Positions 28,694 to 39,779 of a stretch of DNA of 64,000 nucleotides are shown one piece after another; the stretch's first letter is position 1; each line of letters begins with the position of its first letter. Location of the stretch: assembly GCF_947258525.1 (NCBI RefSeq), contig NZ_CAMYIP010000049.1, positions 1 to 64,000 of the forward strand, given 5' to 3'. The notes beneath the pieces are model-generated. The model was not told where the DNA came from. It ran no database searches and was given only the letters and a program-made list of their open reading frames with translations. The stretch comes from an uncultured Eudoraea sp. (GTDB taxonomy: Bacteria > Bacteroidota > Bacteroidia > Flavobacteriales > Flavobacteriaceae). Both the position numbers and the translations under genes were made by a program.

Positions 28694-29254
28694 ATGCTAA
28701 AAAAAGAGCTTCGATTAAGCTACCTTCAATTAAGAAATGAATTGTCTTCAGAAGCAATTTCAAACTACAGTTTAGAAATTGCTAACAGGGTACTGGTTTT
28801 ACCTGTATGGACATGTAATTATTACCACCTTTTTTTACCGATCACGGAAAACAATGAAATTGATACCAGTTTCATTCTATCTGTTTTACAGGGAAAAGAT
28901 AAAAATATTGTGCTCCCAAAAGTATTAGACGAAACCGGTCTGATTCATTATTTACTTACAGACAATACCGTTTTAAGAAAAAACAAATGGAATATTCCGG
29001 AACCTGTGGACGGACTGGAGGTATCTCCACCTAAAATAGACGTCGTATTTATTCCCCTTTTAGCATTCGATAAACAAGGTTACAGGGTGGGCTATGGCAA
29101 AGGTTTCTACGATAAATTTTTAAAGGAATGTCGCGAAGATGTTATAAAAATAGGTCTTTCCTTATTTAAGCCTGTGGATAAAATTAGTGATACTCAGGAG
29201 CATGATATTTTGATGGATTACTGCGTTACTCCCGAGAAAATCTATGCTTTTTAA
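28694..29254 (+). CDS. 5-formyltetrahydrofolate cyclo-ligase
   Basis: ATP-dependent conversion of 5-formyl-THF to 5,10-methenyl-THF in one-carbon metabolism, cytoplasmic. 186 residues, usual size. Signatures: basic N-terminus KKELRLSYLQLRNELS, IVLPKVLDETGLIHYL, VDVVFIPLLAFDKQG-like VVFIPLLAFDKQGYRVGYG, and the nucleotide loop GYGKGFYDKFLKEC; end DYCVTPEKIYAF. Its last 4 bp overlap the convergent lspA. Confidence 0.95.
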   Translation: MLKKELRLSYLQLRNELSSEAISNYSLEIANRVLVLPVWTCNYYHLFLPITENNEIDTSFILSVLQGKDKNIVLPKVLDETGLIHYLLTDNTVLRKNKWNIPEPVDGLEVSPPKIDVVFIPLLAFDKQGYRVGYGKGFYDKFLKECREDVIKIGLSLFKPVDKISDTQEHDILMDYCVTPEKIYAF

Positions 29255-29871
29255 GCTTCTTTTTTTTCGAAAGCCTTTTTATTAAATACAATTAATATTC
29301 CTACTCCAGTGCTGATAGCAGTATCGGCCACATTAAATACCGGCTCAAAAAATCGAAAATTATTCCCCCCAACAATGGGAACCCATTCGGGCCAATTGGC
29401 GTCAATTAGTGGAAAATAAAGCATGTCCACTACTTTACCATAAAATAAACTGCCATAGGGCTCTTCAGAAAATAAGCTTGCTACCTGGTTATAACTGTCA
29501 TTAAAAAGTATCCCATAAAACAAAGAATCAAGAATATTCCCTAGTGCACCGGCAAAAATCAACGAAACAGCTGTAACAAGAGTTGCTGTTGCGTTCTTCT
29601 TAATAATGTCATATAACCAATATCCAATTCCTACTATTGCAAAAAGGCGAAAAACCGTAAGTACCAATTTGCCAATTTTATCCGATACAGGAAGAATATC
29701 ACTTAATTTGGCGCCCCAGGCCGCGCCTTCATTCTCAATAAAAAGAATTCTAAACCAGGAAAAAACTTCCACTGATTCTCCAAGTTCAAAATTTGTTTTA
29801 ATATATATTTTACTGAGCTGATCTATTAGTAAAACAATTGCTATAATAAGCAGAGACCTCTTTATATTCAT
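29251..29871 (-). CDS. lspA: Lipoprotein signal peptidase
   Basis: Signal peptidase II, an inner-membrane aspartyl protease that cuts before the lipidated Cys; it would mature the many lipoproteins in this window. 206 residues, longer than the ~160 of proteobacteria because of an extra periplasmic loop (LFSEEPYGSLFYGKVVDMLYF) as usual in Bacteroidota. Four membrane helices. Conserved IENEGAAWG, and the two catalytic Asp in GALGNILDSLFYG and FNVADTAISTGVGIL. Downstream of the DksA-like gene and ileS on the same strand. Confidence 0.96.
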   Translation of the reverse strand: MNIKRSLLIIAIVLLIDQLSKIYIKTNFELGESVEVFSWFRILFIENEGAAWGAKLSDILPVSDKIGKLVLTVFRLFAIVGIGYWLYDIIKKNATATLVTAVSLIFAGALGNILDSLFYGILFNDSYNQVASLFSEEPYGSLFYGKVVDMLYFPLIDANWPEWVPIVGGNNFRFFEPVFNVADTAISTGVGILIVFNKKAFEKKEA

Positions 29872-30142
29872 TCTTTTTCAAAATAGATTCGGCTAAAATA
29901 GGGATTATTCTACCAACAAAAGGCAAGGCTGCTCATTTTAAATAGTCCATTGGAAAATATGAACCTAACCGGATTATTCAACTACTATCCCCTCTTGGCA
30001 AAATATATAAAATTCAAAGGGAATTGATATTAGTATATTAATATCTCAAACAAAAGACACTTCATAAAAGTGCAGTAAAACTAATGCTTGAAACCCAAAT
30101 TCTCAGAAGAATAACCAACAAGAGACAAAGCGTATATACCCT

Positions 30143-30526
30143 TTATTTTTGCATGTTTTTGGCCTCGATGCTAAGTGTAGCATGAGGTACAAGCTTCAGG
30201 CGTTCTTTATTAATAAGCTTGCCTGTTACCCTACAAATACCATAGGTCTTATTTTCTATCCTCAGCAATGCATTCTTAAGATCCCTGATGAATTTTTCCT
30301 GGCGTATTGCCAACTGAGTGTTGGCTTCCTTACTCATGGTCTCTGAACCTTCTTCGAAAGCCTTGAAAGTTGGAGAGGTATCATCCGTTCCATTATTCCC
30401 ATCGTTCATATATGAACTCCTGAGTAATTCTAAATGGCTTTTAGCTTTTTCAATCTTCTCTTCTATAAGTACCTTGAACTCATTTAATTCTTTATCGGTA
30501 TACCTTACTTTTAAATCTTGTCCCAT
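30143..30526 (-). CDS. TraR/DksA-family protein with degenerate zinc finger
   Basis: 127 residues. N-terminal coiled coil (residues 8-45, LNEFKVLIEEKIEKAKSHLE), then the DxxDxA-like tip region (NNGTDDTSPTFKAFEEG), second helix and C-terminal finger. The family finger normally has four Cys; here only one remains (YGICRVTGKLINKERLK, followed by VPHATLSIEAKNMQ), so zinc binding is probably lost. DksA-like proteins bind the RNA polymerase secondary channel and modulate initiation. It lies 4 bp downstream of ileS in the ileS - dksA-like - lspA order. Confidence 0.9.
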   Translation of the reverse strand: MGQDLKVRYTDKELNEFKVLIEEKIEKAKSHLELLRSSYMNDGNNGTDDTSPTFKAFEEGSETMSKEANTQLAIRQEKFIRDLKNALLRIENKTYGICRVTGKLINKERLKLVPHATLSIEAKNMQK

Positions 30527-30530
30527 AATT

Positions 30531-33500
30531 TTAGTGTTTTTGGATAGACAATTTTGTGTTTACATCATCAAAGGAAATGGCTACACCATCTTCCATTTGT
30601 TCTTCAAAATTAAGTTCGGAGGTTAAGGTTTCGTTTTTAATATAGCTAATATTACTCTTAACCGCTCTTTCGACTAAACCGTCCTTTAATATTCTAATAT
30701 CAATTTTATCTGTTACTTCAAATCCAGAGTCCTTTCTCAGATTTTGAATTCTATTTACAAGTTCGCGAGCTATCCCCTCTTGTTTTAGTTCCTCATCAAT
30801 AGTTATATCCAAGGCTACCGTGAGGGAACCTGAAGTGGCCACCAGCCAGCCTTCTATATCCTGAGAAGATATCTCTACATCCTCTAACTGTAATATAATA
30901 CTTTTATTTTCTATTTCAAGTGAAATTTTACCTTCACGCTCAATTTTTTGAATGTCTTTTTGATCCAGATTGCTCACTGCCGCACTTATCAGCTTCATAT
31001 CTTTGCCAAACCTTGGGCCCAGTACTTTGAAATTAGGCTTAATACGTTTTACCAATATCCCAGAGGCGTCATCCAGAAGCTTGATTTCCTTTACATTAAC
31101 CTCAGTTTTTATCAAATCTTCGACGGCTTCAATTTCTGAACGCTGTTTTTCATCCAAAACAGGGATCATTATTTTCTGCAATGGTTGGCGTACCTTAATT
31201 TTTTCTTTCTGACGAATTGATAGGACAAGGGAAGATATGGTTTGCGCTTTTTGCATTTTACTTTCCAAATCCTTATTCACAAATTCAGTATTATATTCTG
31301 GAAAGTTAGATAAATGGATGCTGTCAAAAAGATCTTTCCCGGTTGTTTTCGTCAAATCAATAAACAACCTATCCATAAAGAATGGTGCAATAGGTGCAGA
31401 GAGTTTAGCTATAGTAACTAAACAGGTGTATAATGTCTGATATGCAGAAACTTTGTCCTCCTGGTAATCCCCTTTCCAAAATCTTCTTCTGCTCAAACGA
31501 ACATACCAGTTACTTAGGTTTTCCTGAACATAATCTGATATAGCCCTTGCAGCTTTGGTAGGTTCATAATTGTCATAAGACTCATCAACCCCTTTTATGA
31601 GGGTATGTAATTCAGATAAAATCCATTGGTCGATCTCTGGTCGATTTTCCAAAAGTATTTCTTCTTCTGCATACGTAAATTCGTCAATATTGGCATAAAG
31701 AGAAAAGAAAGAATAGGTGTTGTAAAGGGTTCCAAAAAACTTCCTTTTTACTTCCGCAATCCCCTCCACATCAAATTTAAGGTTATCCCATGGGTTGGCA
31801 TTGGAAATTAGATACCAACGAGTTGCATCCGGGCCAAATTCCTTTATAGTCATCCAGGGATCTGCTGCATTTCCGAGGCGTTTAGACATTTTCTTGCCTT
31901 CCTTGTCTAAAACCAAGCCATTAGATACTACATTCTTATATGCCACCGAATCAAAAACCATGGTAGCAATAGCGTGTAAAGTATAAAACCAGCCTCTTGT
32001 CTGGTCAACCCCTTCCGCTATAAAATCTGCCGGAAAAGTCTCGCGCTTATCAATACGTTCTTTATTTTCAAAAGGATAGTGCCATTGTGCATAAGGCATA
32101 GACCCGCTGTCAAACCAAACGTCAATAAGGTCATTCTCTCGCTTCATTGGTTTGCCTGAATCTGAAACCAGGATGATCTGATCAACAATATTTTTGTGAA
32201 GATCTATCTTATCATAATTCTCTTCACTCATGTTTCCTAACTCAAAATCGGCAAACGCTTCAGATTTCATAAAACCGGCCTTAACTGATCTGATCATTTC
32301 CTCTTTCAATTGTTCTACTGAACCAATAATAATTTCTTCATTACCATCTTCAGTCCTCCAAATTGGCAATGGTACACCCCAAAATCTGGACCTTGAAAGA
32401 TTCCAATCGTTTGCACTCGCAAGCCAATTCCCAAATCTCCTTTCGCCTGTGGCCTTGGGTTTCCAATTGATTGTTTGGTTGAGCTCATACATGCGTTCCC
32501 GAACATCGGTTATTTTAATAAACCATGAATCTAAGGGGTAATATAATATGGGCTTATCAGTACGCCAGCAGTTGGGATAGCTGTGAACGTATTTTTCAAC
32601 TTTAAAGGCCTTATTTTCTTCTTTTAAACGAATGGCGATTTCAACATCAACCGAACGCTCCGGAGCTTTCCCATCTTCATAATATTCATTTTTAACATAT
32701 TTCCCGGCTAATTCTCCCATTTCCTTGCGGAATTTGCCTTGCAAGTCAACCAGTGGAACTGGATTACTGTTTTCATCCAATACCAACAACGGAGGTACAG
32801 GCGGATTTGCCTTTTGAGCCACCTGCATATCGTCTGCACCAAAAGTGGGTGCGGTATGAACTATCCCAGTACCATCTTCAGTAGTAACAAAATCGCCTTC
32901 TATAACCCTGAATGCATTTTCGGGATTACTGTAAGGTTGTGCATAATCAATTAGCTGCTCATATTTTATTCCTGCTAAATCTTCCCCCGTACAAGATCCC
33001 TGTACATAATAAGGTATTTTTTTATCATCCTTAGAAAAAGATGACAGTTCTCCCTCATTTTCAACCTCATAAAATTTACCTGTAAACTGCTGACTTACCA
33101 GGTTTTTTGCAAGAATAACAGTTATTGGTCTAAATGTATATTGATTGTATGTTCTTACCCACACGTATTGAATTTTTGGCCCAACGGTGAGTGCTGTATT
33201 TGAGGGCAGTGTCCAGGGTGTAGTTGTCCATGCCAGTAAATAGAGTTCGTTTTTAAACGGTTCCAGAAATTCAGGCAGTGAACTATTTATAATTTTAAAT
33301 TGAGCAGTTACTGTTGTATCAGTTATGTCCTGATATGTTCCCGGCATGTTTAATTCATGAGAACTTAAACCTGTACCTGCTTTTGGCGAATAAGGCTGAA
33401 TTGTATATCCTTTATAGATCAGTCCTTTGTCGTAAATCTGTTTTAACAGCCACCAAACAGTTTCCATGTATTTGGGCTTGTAGGTAATGTATGGATCATC

Positions 33501-33932
33501 CATATCTACCCAGTACCCCATTTTTTCTGTGAGATCATTCCAGGCATCTGTATAGCGCATTACTGCTTTCTTACAAGCCTCATTGTATTCTTCTACGGAA
33601 ATCTTTACACCGATATCCTCCTTTGTTATTCCCAGTTCTTTCTCTACACCCAGTTCAATAGGCAGACCATGTGTATCCCAGCCTGCTTTTCGCTTAACCT
33701 GAAACCCCTTCATAGTCTTATATCTGGGGAAAATATCCTTAATGGTTCGGGAAATTACGTGGTGAATTCCGGGCATTCCATTTGCAGAGGGTGGTCCTTC
33801 ATAAAAAACATAGCTTGCCTGTCCATCTCTTGTGGATACACTTTTTTCAAAAATATCCCGAGTTTTCCAAAATTGAAGTATTTCTTCTCCAATCTTAGAT
33901 AAATCCAACCCTTTATATTCCGCAAACTTCAT
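30531..33932 (-). CDS. ileS: Isoleucine--tRNA ligase
   Basis: Charges tRNA-Ile and edits misactivated valine. 1133 residues, the long type 2 (eukaryote-like) form. HIGH-type motif GIHHVISR with GWDTHGLPIE (about 55-90), CP1 editing domain (LLAWTTTPWTLPSNTALTVG, GTGIVHTAPTFGADD), tryptophan/zinc-less core ADFIAEGVDQTRGWFYTLHA, and KMSKR in LDKEGKKMSKRLGNAADPW (about 680); C-terminal anticodon-binding domain and long tail. First gene of the ileS - dksA-like - lspA group. Confidence 0.98.
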   Translation of the reverse strand: MKFAEYKGLDLSKIGEEILQFWKTRDIFEKSVSTRDGQASYVFYEGPPSANGMPGIHHVISRTIKDIFPRYKTMKGFQVKRKAGWDTHGLPIELGVEKELGITKEDIGVKISVEEYNEACKKAVMRYTDAWNDLTEKMGYWVDMDDPYITYKPKYMETVWWLLKQIYDKGLIYKGYTIQPYSPKAGTGLSSHELNMPGTYQDITDTTVTAQFKIINSSLPEFLEPFKNELYLLAWTTTPWTLPSNTALTVGPKIQYVWVRTYNQYTFRPITVILAKNLVSQQFTGKFYEVENEGELSSFSKDDKKIPYYVQGSCTGEDLAGIKYEQLIDYAQPYSNPENAFRVIEGDFVTTEDGTGIVHTAPTFGADDMQVAQKANPPVPPLLVLDENSNPVPLVDLQGKFRKEMGELAGKYVKNEYYEDGKAPERSVDVEIAIRLKEENKAFKVEKYVHSYPNCWRTDKPILYYPLDSWFIKITDVRERMYELNQTINWKPKATGERRFGNWLASANDWNLSRSRFWGVPLPIWRTEDGNEEIIIGSVEQLKEEMIRSVKAGFMKSEAFADFELGNMSEENYDKIDLHKNIVDQIILVSDSGKPMKRENDLIDVWFDSGSMPYAQWHYPFENKERIDKRETFPADFIAEGVDQTRGWFYTLHAIATMVFDSVAYKNVVSNGLVLDKEGKKMSKRLGNAADPWMTIKEFGPDATRWYLISNANPWDNLKFDVEGIAEVKRKFFGTLYNTYSFFSLYANIDEFTYAEEEILLENRPEIDQWILSELHTLIKGVDESYDNYEPTKAARAISDYVQENLSNWYVRLSRRRFWKGDYQEDKVSAYQTLYTCLVTIAKLSAPIAPFFMDRLFIDLTKTTGKDLFDSIHLSNFPEYNTEFVNKDLESKMQKAQTISSLVLSIRQKEKIKVRQPLQKIMIPVLDEKQRSEIEAVEDLIKTEVNVKEIKLLDDASGILVKRIKPNFKVLGPRFGKDMKLISAAVSNLDQKDIQKIEREGKISLEIENKSIILQLEDVEISSQDIEGWLVATSGSLTVALDITIDEELKQEGIARELVNRIQNLRKDSGFEVTDKIDIRILKDGLVERAVKSNISYIKNETLTSELNFEEQMEDGVAISFDDVNTKLSIQKH

Positions 33933-33965
33933 ACGAATGGTCTCCTTTGGTATAAATTAAGGCTG

Positions 33966-33973
33966 CAAAATTA
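33966..33973 (-). promoter_or_regulatory. -7 box TAATTTTG upstream of ileS
   Basis: TAnnTTTG match on the minus strand about 34 bp before the ileS ATG; no matching TTG at 19-21 nt. The 34.0 kb gap is only 77 bp, so little else could drive ileS. Confidence 0.35.
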
Positions 33974-34009
33974 AGGAATTAGAATGAAATTATCGATCCT
34001 ATTTTAATC

Positions 34010-36258
34010 TCAAAACCGAAAACTTGCTCCCAGTATGAAATTAATACCTGCAGCAGTAATTCCGGATGAATAAGGACGATACCTTTGATTGGTAAAATTC
34101 TCAATGGCAAAAGTCAGTTTTAAAGGATCTGCAATTTGATACTGAGACCTTAAATTCAAGGTGTACCAGGAAGGCGAATAAGGATTGCCATTTGTGTCTT
34201 TAGCATAGATATAACTTTTATTTATTTCAGAAATCGCAAGGTTTTCAAAAGATATTTCACCATTATAATTCAAAAAAAGATCTGCTTTCAACCTTTGGTT
34301 TCTCCAAACAAGATGAAAATCAGCAAATGTCGGGGGAGCATGTCTGGCCGGAGTGTCATTGCCGTTTTCATCCTCTTCGGTTCCCTCAGTGAAAGTTAAA
34401 TTAGACATGATGGAGAAATTTTCAGAAAGAAATGCCTGCAACCCAACCTCCAAACCATAAACATATGCATTGGAAGCATTCTGTATGGCCTGTACATTAC
34501 TTAATTCCCCATTATAAATAATTTCTTCTTCCCCGTTAAACAGATAATCCCTCCGGACAAGAGCGTCTATCAGATAGGTGTAATATGCCGCACCTTTTAA
34601 CACTAACTTATCTTTAAAATTCTTTTGTACTCCAAATTCAGCGTTATAGGCATATTCAGGTTTTAGATCGGGATTCGGCACCACTACCGAACCTGGTTCA
34701 GAGTCAAATACCTTGCCTATATCATCAATATTTGGAGCTCTAAAACCGGTTGCTCCGTTTAGTGTGAACTGCAAGTCGGCTTTTGGAAACCAGCTAAATC
34801 CAATGTTTCCGGTAAAAGCCCCATTATTCAAATCTGCATTATCAAAAGGAAAAGGATAGAAGGTTGTATCAAAATCTGCATTAATCCAGACATGGCTATA
34901 CCTAATCCCCGCCAACCATGTGAAATTCGGCTTTGATTTGAATTCGCTGTTTAAATATGCCGCAAGGGTCTGCCAGGTACTATATTTTCTTTTGTTGTAT
35001 TGCGAATAGGGTCCTGAAATTGCCTTTCATTTCTACTCTCCTTAAAATTCTGGAAAGCCCCCGTAATTCGCAATCCATCATAAAACCTGCCTCGGCCTTT
35101 ATTAGAAACCTGCATGTTTCCCATAAACCATTTTTGAGGCCCGTAAAACCATTCAGCAGAGCGCAAACCAGTTCCAGTACTGTCTGGTCTTATTAATCTA
35201 TCGTACCTGGAATAATCTGAAGTACCGGACAAAAATAATCCCAAATCATAACTCCAATTGTTATTTGGTCTAAAGGAAATTTTTTGCATTAGATTAATTT
35301 GATCATAGCTTGTTGGGATTTGGATACGTGGATTTTCATTTTGGACTAATACATCCTGGCCATTTAGTCGTTTCACATACTGATTTCTAAGATAGGAATC
35401 CGGACCATGGCTTCCCATTTTTAGATCGCTAAAGTTATTGTAGGACGCACTTGTTAAAAAAGCCCATTTTTGCGACCCTATGTTGATATCAAAATGTCCT
35501 GTATTTTCATCATTTCCAGAAGCATATCTATAGTTCATACTCCCTGAAATTTCCAAACTTTCAACAGTTGAAAATTGTGGTTTATTGGTAATGAAATTCA
35601 TTACCCCTCCAATAGCATCACTTCCATATATAACTGATCCTGGTCCAAAAACTACTTCGGTATTCTTAACCGTAAAAGGGTCTATGGATATGATGTTCTG
35701 AATATTACCTCCTCTAAAAATAGCATTATTCATACGTACACCATCTACTGATAACACCAGCCTGTTTGTTGCAAAACCGCGGATCATAGGGCTTCCACCT
35801 CCTAACTGGCTCTTCTGCACAAATATTTTCCCGCTGCTCTGCAAGAGATCTGCTGAAGTTTGTGGGTTTGTAAATGCTATTGCTTGTGCGTTTATGGAAA
35901 CTATTTTTTGCGGTATATCCTTTTTTTGTTGTTCCCACTTGGAAATAGACATAACCACTTCATCCAGTTGTTCGCGCTTTAAACTAAAATAAACCTTACC
36001 TCCTCTTTTTAATAGTAGTTGCTTAGTAGATCTTTTAGTTTGATAACTAAGGTGCCTTAGTGTAATACGCTCGTTCCTGTCAAAAACAGATATATCACAT
36101 TTTCCGTCAAAATCGGAAAGGACCGTTTTTGATTTATCATTATTGTAAAGAACGGCATTAATTACAGGCTCCTTTGTTTCCGCATCAAGGAGAGTTATCT
36201 CCTGACCAGATACGAGGTTAGCAAATAGAAGTATAATAAGAAAAATTCCCCTATGCAT
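34010..36258 (-). pseudogene. TonB-dependent receptor broken by an internal out-of-frame deletion
   Basis: The first frame runs from ATG 36258 to a stop at 34951: signal peptide (FLIILLFANLVSG), carboxypeptidase-like domain, plug (SGKIFVQKSQLGGGSPMIRG, VVFGPGSVIYGSDAIGGVMN) and first part of the barrel to about RNERQFQDP. The second frame, open from about 35026, resumes with YSTWQTLAAYLNSEF and continues through FDTTFYPFPFDNADLNNGAF, TGFRAPNIDDIGKVFDSEPG, VVVPNPDLKPEYAYN to the barrel end FILGASFRF at 34010. The two frames differ by a non-multiple of 3. From memory of homologs, a segment of roughly 50-70 residues (ending in a RYP-x-STW motif) is missing at about 35.00-35.05 kb. No full barrel can be made unless this is an assembly fault. 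It follows recO by 1 bp. Confidence 0.85.
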
Positions 36259-36259
36259 T

Positions 36260-36979
36260 TTAGCTAAAAACTTCGTTCAAAATAGCAAGTGATCTGGGTT
36301 TTTTAAAACCGTGCAAATGTACTTCAAAATAGAGTACAAGGGATTGTAATAATTCTTGCCTGGTTTTTTTGCCCATCCTAACTTTATGGATAGCATCAAA
36401 ATTTATGCCCAAAAATGCTTTAAAGTGTTCAAGGGCTTCTTCTTTAAGAATTGGATTCATCCCCGGGGTCTCAATAAATGCACCTTCAGCCAAATCAAAA
36501 TAAGGGTAATTCATATTTGTTGTGTCCGGATAAAACCCTAAATATTTAGATAAGCCCAATAGGAAAAACAAATGAAAGTTGTTAATGTTATCATGGGTAT
36601 CCAACCATTGAAGCGATGCCTCCAGAAAACGGAATAAGTCTTCGTTTTGTTCCTCTTCAAATATGCTGTTAACAAGTATTTCAGCCAAAAATAAGACCAT
36701 TGCATTTTTAGCGATGTCTGTATGAGCACTTTGATAAGGGTAACTTACTTTAGCATCTATTAATCGTTCTAAAGTCCCTTTATTTTTGTGATTTACAACT
36801 ATTTCCAGTTGCGTTAAGGGTTGAAAGTAGGCGGTTTTTAATTTTCCTTTTTTAGAAGTTAAGATTCCTTTAAGGAGATAGGATTTTAATCCATCTGAGT
36901 AAGTAAACGCTTTTACAATTAAACTTGTATCCCCATACTTAATAGAAGATAGAATTAAAGCTTTAGTGGTAATTTGCAT
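36260..36979 (-). CDS. recO: DNA repair protein RecO
   Basis: Loads RecA with RecF/RecR at gaps and anneals single strands. 239 residues. N-terminal OB fold: TTKALILSSIKYGDTSLIVK, LLKGILTSKKGKLKTAYFQP and LTQLEIVVNHKNKG; helical C-terminal part (FLAEILVNSIFEEEQNEDLF, LFFLLGLSKYLGFYPD). The zinc Cys cluster of some RecO proteins is absent, as is normal in Bacteroidota. The broken TonB receptor begins 1 bp later, so the pair shares a transcript. Confidence 0.93.
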   Translation of the reverse strand: MQITTKALILSSIKYGDTSLIVKAFTYSDGLKSYLLKGILTSKKGKLKTAYFQPLTQLEIVVNHKNKGTLERLIDAKVSYPYQSAHTDIAKNAMVLFLAEILVNSIFEEEQNEDLFRFLEASLQWLDTHDNINNFHLFFLLGLSKYLGFYPDTTNMNYPYFDLAEGAFIETPGMNPILKEEALEHFKAFLGINFDAIHKVRMGKKTRQELLQSLVLYFEVHLHGFKKPRSLAILNEVFS

Positions 36980-36999
36980 CTATTGTGCTTAGAATAAAG

Positions 37000-37007
37000 C
37001 AAAGATA
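37000..37007 (-). promoter_or_regulatory. -7 box TATCTTTG upstream of recO
   Basis: TAnnTTTG on the minus strand about 20 bp before the recO ATG. A CTG (near TTG) lies 20 nt further upstream at 37028-37030. Confidence 0.45.
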
Positions 37008-37020
37008 GGTTGAATTAATA

Positions 37021-37091
37021 AAAAAATCAGAAAGGCGGTTTTAGAGACTAAAACTTTCACAAAATTGAAAGCTCATTTCCTAAAACCGCCT
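37021..37091 (-). terminator. Nested hairpin terminator after gdhA
   Basis: Perfect 12-bp outer stem (AGGCGGTTTTAG 37033-37044 with CTAAAACCGCCT 37080-37091) enclosing a second 6-bp hairpin (37054-37059 with 37066-37071). A U-rich run follows on the minus strand (37026-37021). It starts 17 bp after the gdhA stop codon. Confidence 0.85.
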
Positions 37092-37107
37092 ATTATCTTA
37101 ATACTAA

Positions 37108-38466
<1,359 letters not shown>

Positions 38467-38499
38467 CTAAGGTTTTTTGTTGAATTAAAAATTCAAGCG

Positions 38500-38507
38500 C
38501 AAAATTA
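38500..38507 (-). promoter_or_regulatory. -7 box TAATTTTG upstream of gdhA
   Basis: TAnnTTTG match on the minus strand about 49 bp before the gdhA start; no TTG at the ideal distance. Confidence 0.35.
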
Positions 38508-38555
38508 TACCTTTTCTGTAATTTAAAGGGGCTTTTTTTAAAAATATGATAAAAT

Positions 38556-39714
38556 TTATCCGATTGCCTGTTCCAGATCAGAAATAAGATCCTGGCCATC
38601 TTCAATTCCCACACTTAGTCTGATAAGAGAATCAACGACTCCACTTTTTTCCCGTTCTTTTTTTGGAATACTGGCATGGGTCATACTTGCCGGGTGGCCT
38701 GCTAAACTCTCCACTCCTCCCAATGATTCTGCAAGCGTGAAGACCTTTAGTTTTTCTACAATTGCAACGGCATCCTTAAAACTGCTTCCTTTGGGTATAA
38801 AGGATATCATTCCACCATATGCTTTCATTTGTTTTGTGGCAACATCATGATTGGGATGATTTTTAAAACCAGGCCAATAGACCTTTTCAATTTTTGGATG
38901 CGCAAGTAAATATTCTGCAATTAGTTTTCCATTTTCACAATGCCGCTGCATTCTTACATGCAACGTTTTAATCCCTCTTAGAACTAAAAAACTATCCATT
39001 GGGCCACACACAGCTCCACTGGCGTTTTGAATGAAATATAATTTCTCTGCCAAGACTGCATCTTTCACAACTAAAGCGCCTACGACCACGTCGCTATGTC
39101 CGCCAAGATATTTGGTGGCAGAATGCATTACTATATCAGCTCCTAAATCCAGAGGTTGCTGCAAATAGGGAGTTGCGAAAGTATTATCCACCGCCATAAG
39201 CAGTTTATTACTTTTGGCCAATTCTGAAACCGACCGCCTTAATGTCAATTACATTCATCATTGGATTAGTTGGAGTTTCAACCCAAATTAATTTCGTATT
39301 TGAATTAATTAAGGCAGCAATATTAGCTACTTCCTGCATACCTATGAAATGAAATTTAATCCCGTATTTTTCAAAGATCTGTCGGAAAAGGCGATAGCTA
39401 CCACCGTACAGATCATTCGTTGAAATTACCTCATCACCTGGCTCTAATAGTTTAATAACTGCGTCCATAGCCGCCAATCCACTCGCGAATGCCAATCCAT
39501 GATTTCCATTTTCAATACTGGCAAGGGCATCTTCCAATGCACTCCTTGTTGGGTTAGCACTACGAGAGTATTCAAAACCCATATGCTCACCAGGACTAGT
39601 TTGGGCATAGGTAGACGTCTGATAAATCGGAGGCATTACAGCACCGTAGGCCTTGTCCGGCTTTTGTCCCCCATGTATTACCTTACTATTAAATCTTAAT
39701 TTCTTGTCGCTCAT
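38556..39714 (-). pseudogene. metB: Cystathionine gamma-synthase/lyase family gene with a 4-bp duplication frameshift
   Basis: PLP enzyme of trans-sulfuration (O-succinyl- or O-acetylhomoserine plus cysteine to cystathionine, or its cleavage). Frame 1 from ATG 39714: SKVIHGGQKPDKAYGAVMPP, IYQTSTYAQTSP, ASGLAAMDAVIKLL, then WVETPTNPMMNVIDIKAV and stop at 39208. Frame 2 picks up at SELAKSNKLLMAVDNTF and contains the PLP Lys in MHSATKYLGGHSD, ending at 38556. At the switch the DNA reads ACCGACCG (39229-39236); removing one ACCG joins IDIKAV directly to SELAKSNK, exactly the family sequence, and gives a normal 384-residue protein. So the sole defect is a tandem 4-bp duplication. Which reaction is catalysed cannot be told from sequence alone. 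Confidence 0.9.
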
Positions 39715-39732
39715 ATTTTAAATTTATGTTCA

Positions 39733-39763
39733 CAAATGTATTGTTATCTTTTGGAGAAACCAA
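39733..39763 (-). promoter_or_regulatory. Full Bacteroidota promoter TTG-N20-TACATTTG for metB
   Basis: On the minus strand TTG (39761-39763) is followed after exactly 20 nt by TACATTTG (39733-39740), matching both halves and the 19-21 spacing of the Bacteroidota housekeeping sigma-factor consensus. It would start transcription about 15 nt before the metB ATG. Best promoter in the window. Confidence 0.65.
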
Positions 39764-39771
39764 TGAATCCT

Positions 39772-39779
39772 TAGTTTTG
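39772..39779 (+). promoter_or_regulatory. -7 box TAGTTTTG for the DUF3298 lipoprotein gene
   Basis: TAnnTTTG match on the plus strand with TTG at 39751-39753 (18-nt spacing, one short of the usual range), 22 bp before the ATG at 39802. It lies beside the divergent metB promoter, so the two initiation regions overlap. Confidence 0.4.

Noticed and set aside
29872..30142. Hidden gene or RNA between the DksA-like gene and lspA
   Set aside because: Only 271 bp of AT-rich sequence with stops in all frames and no stable hairpin seen.
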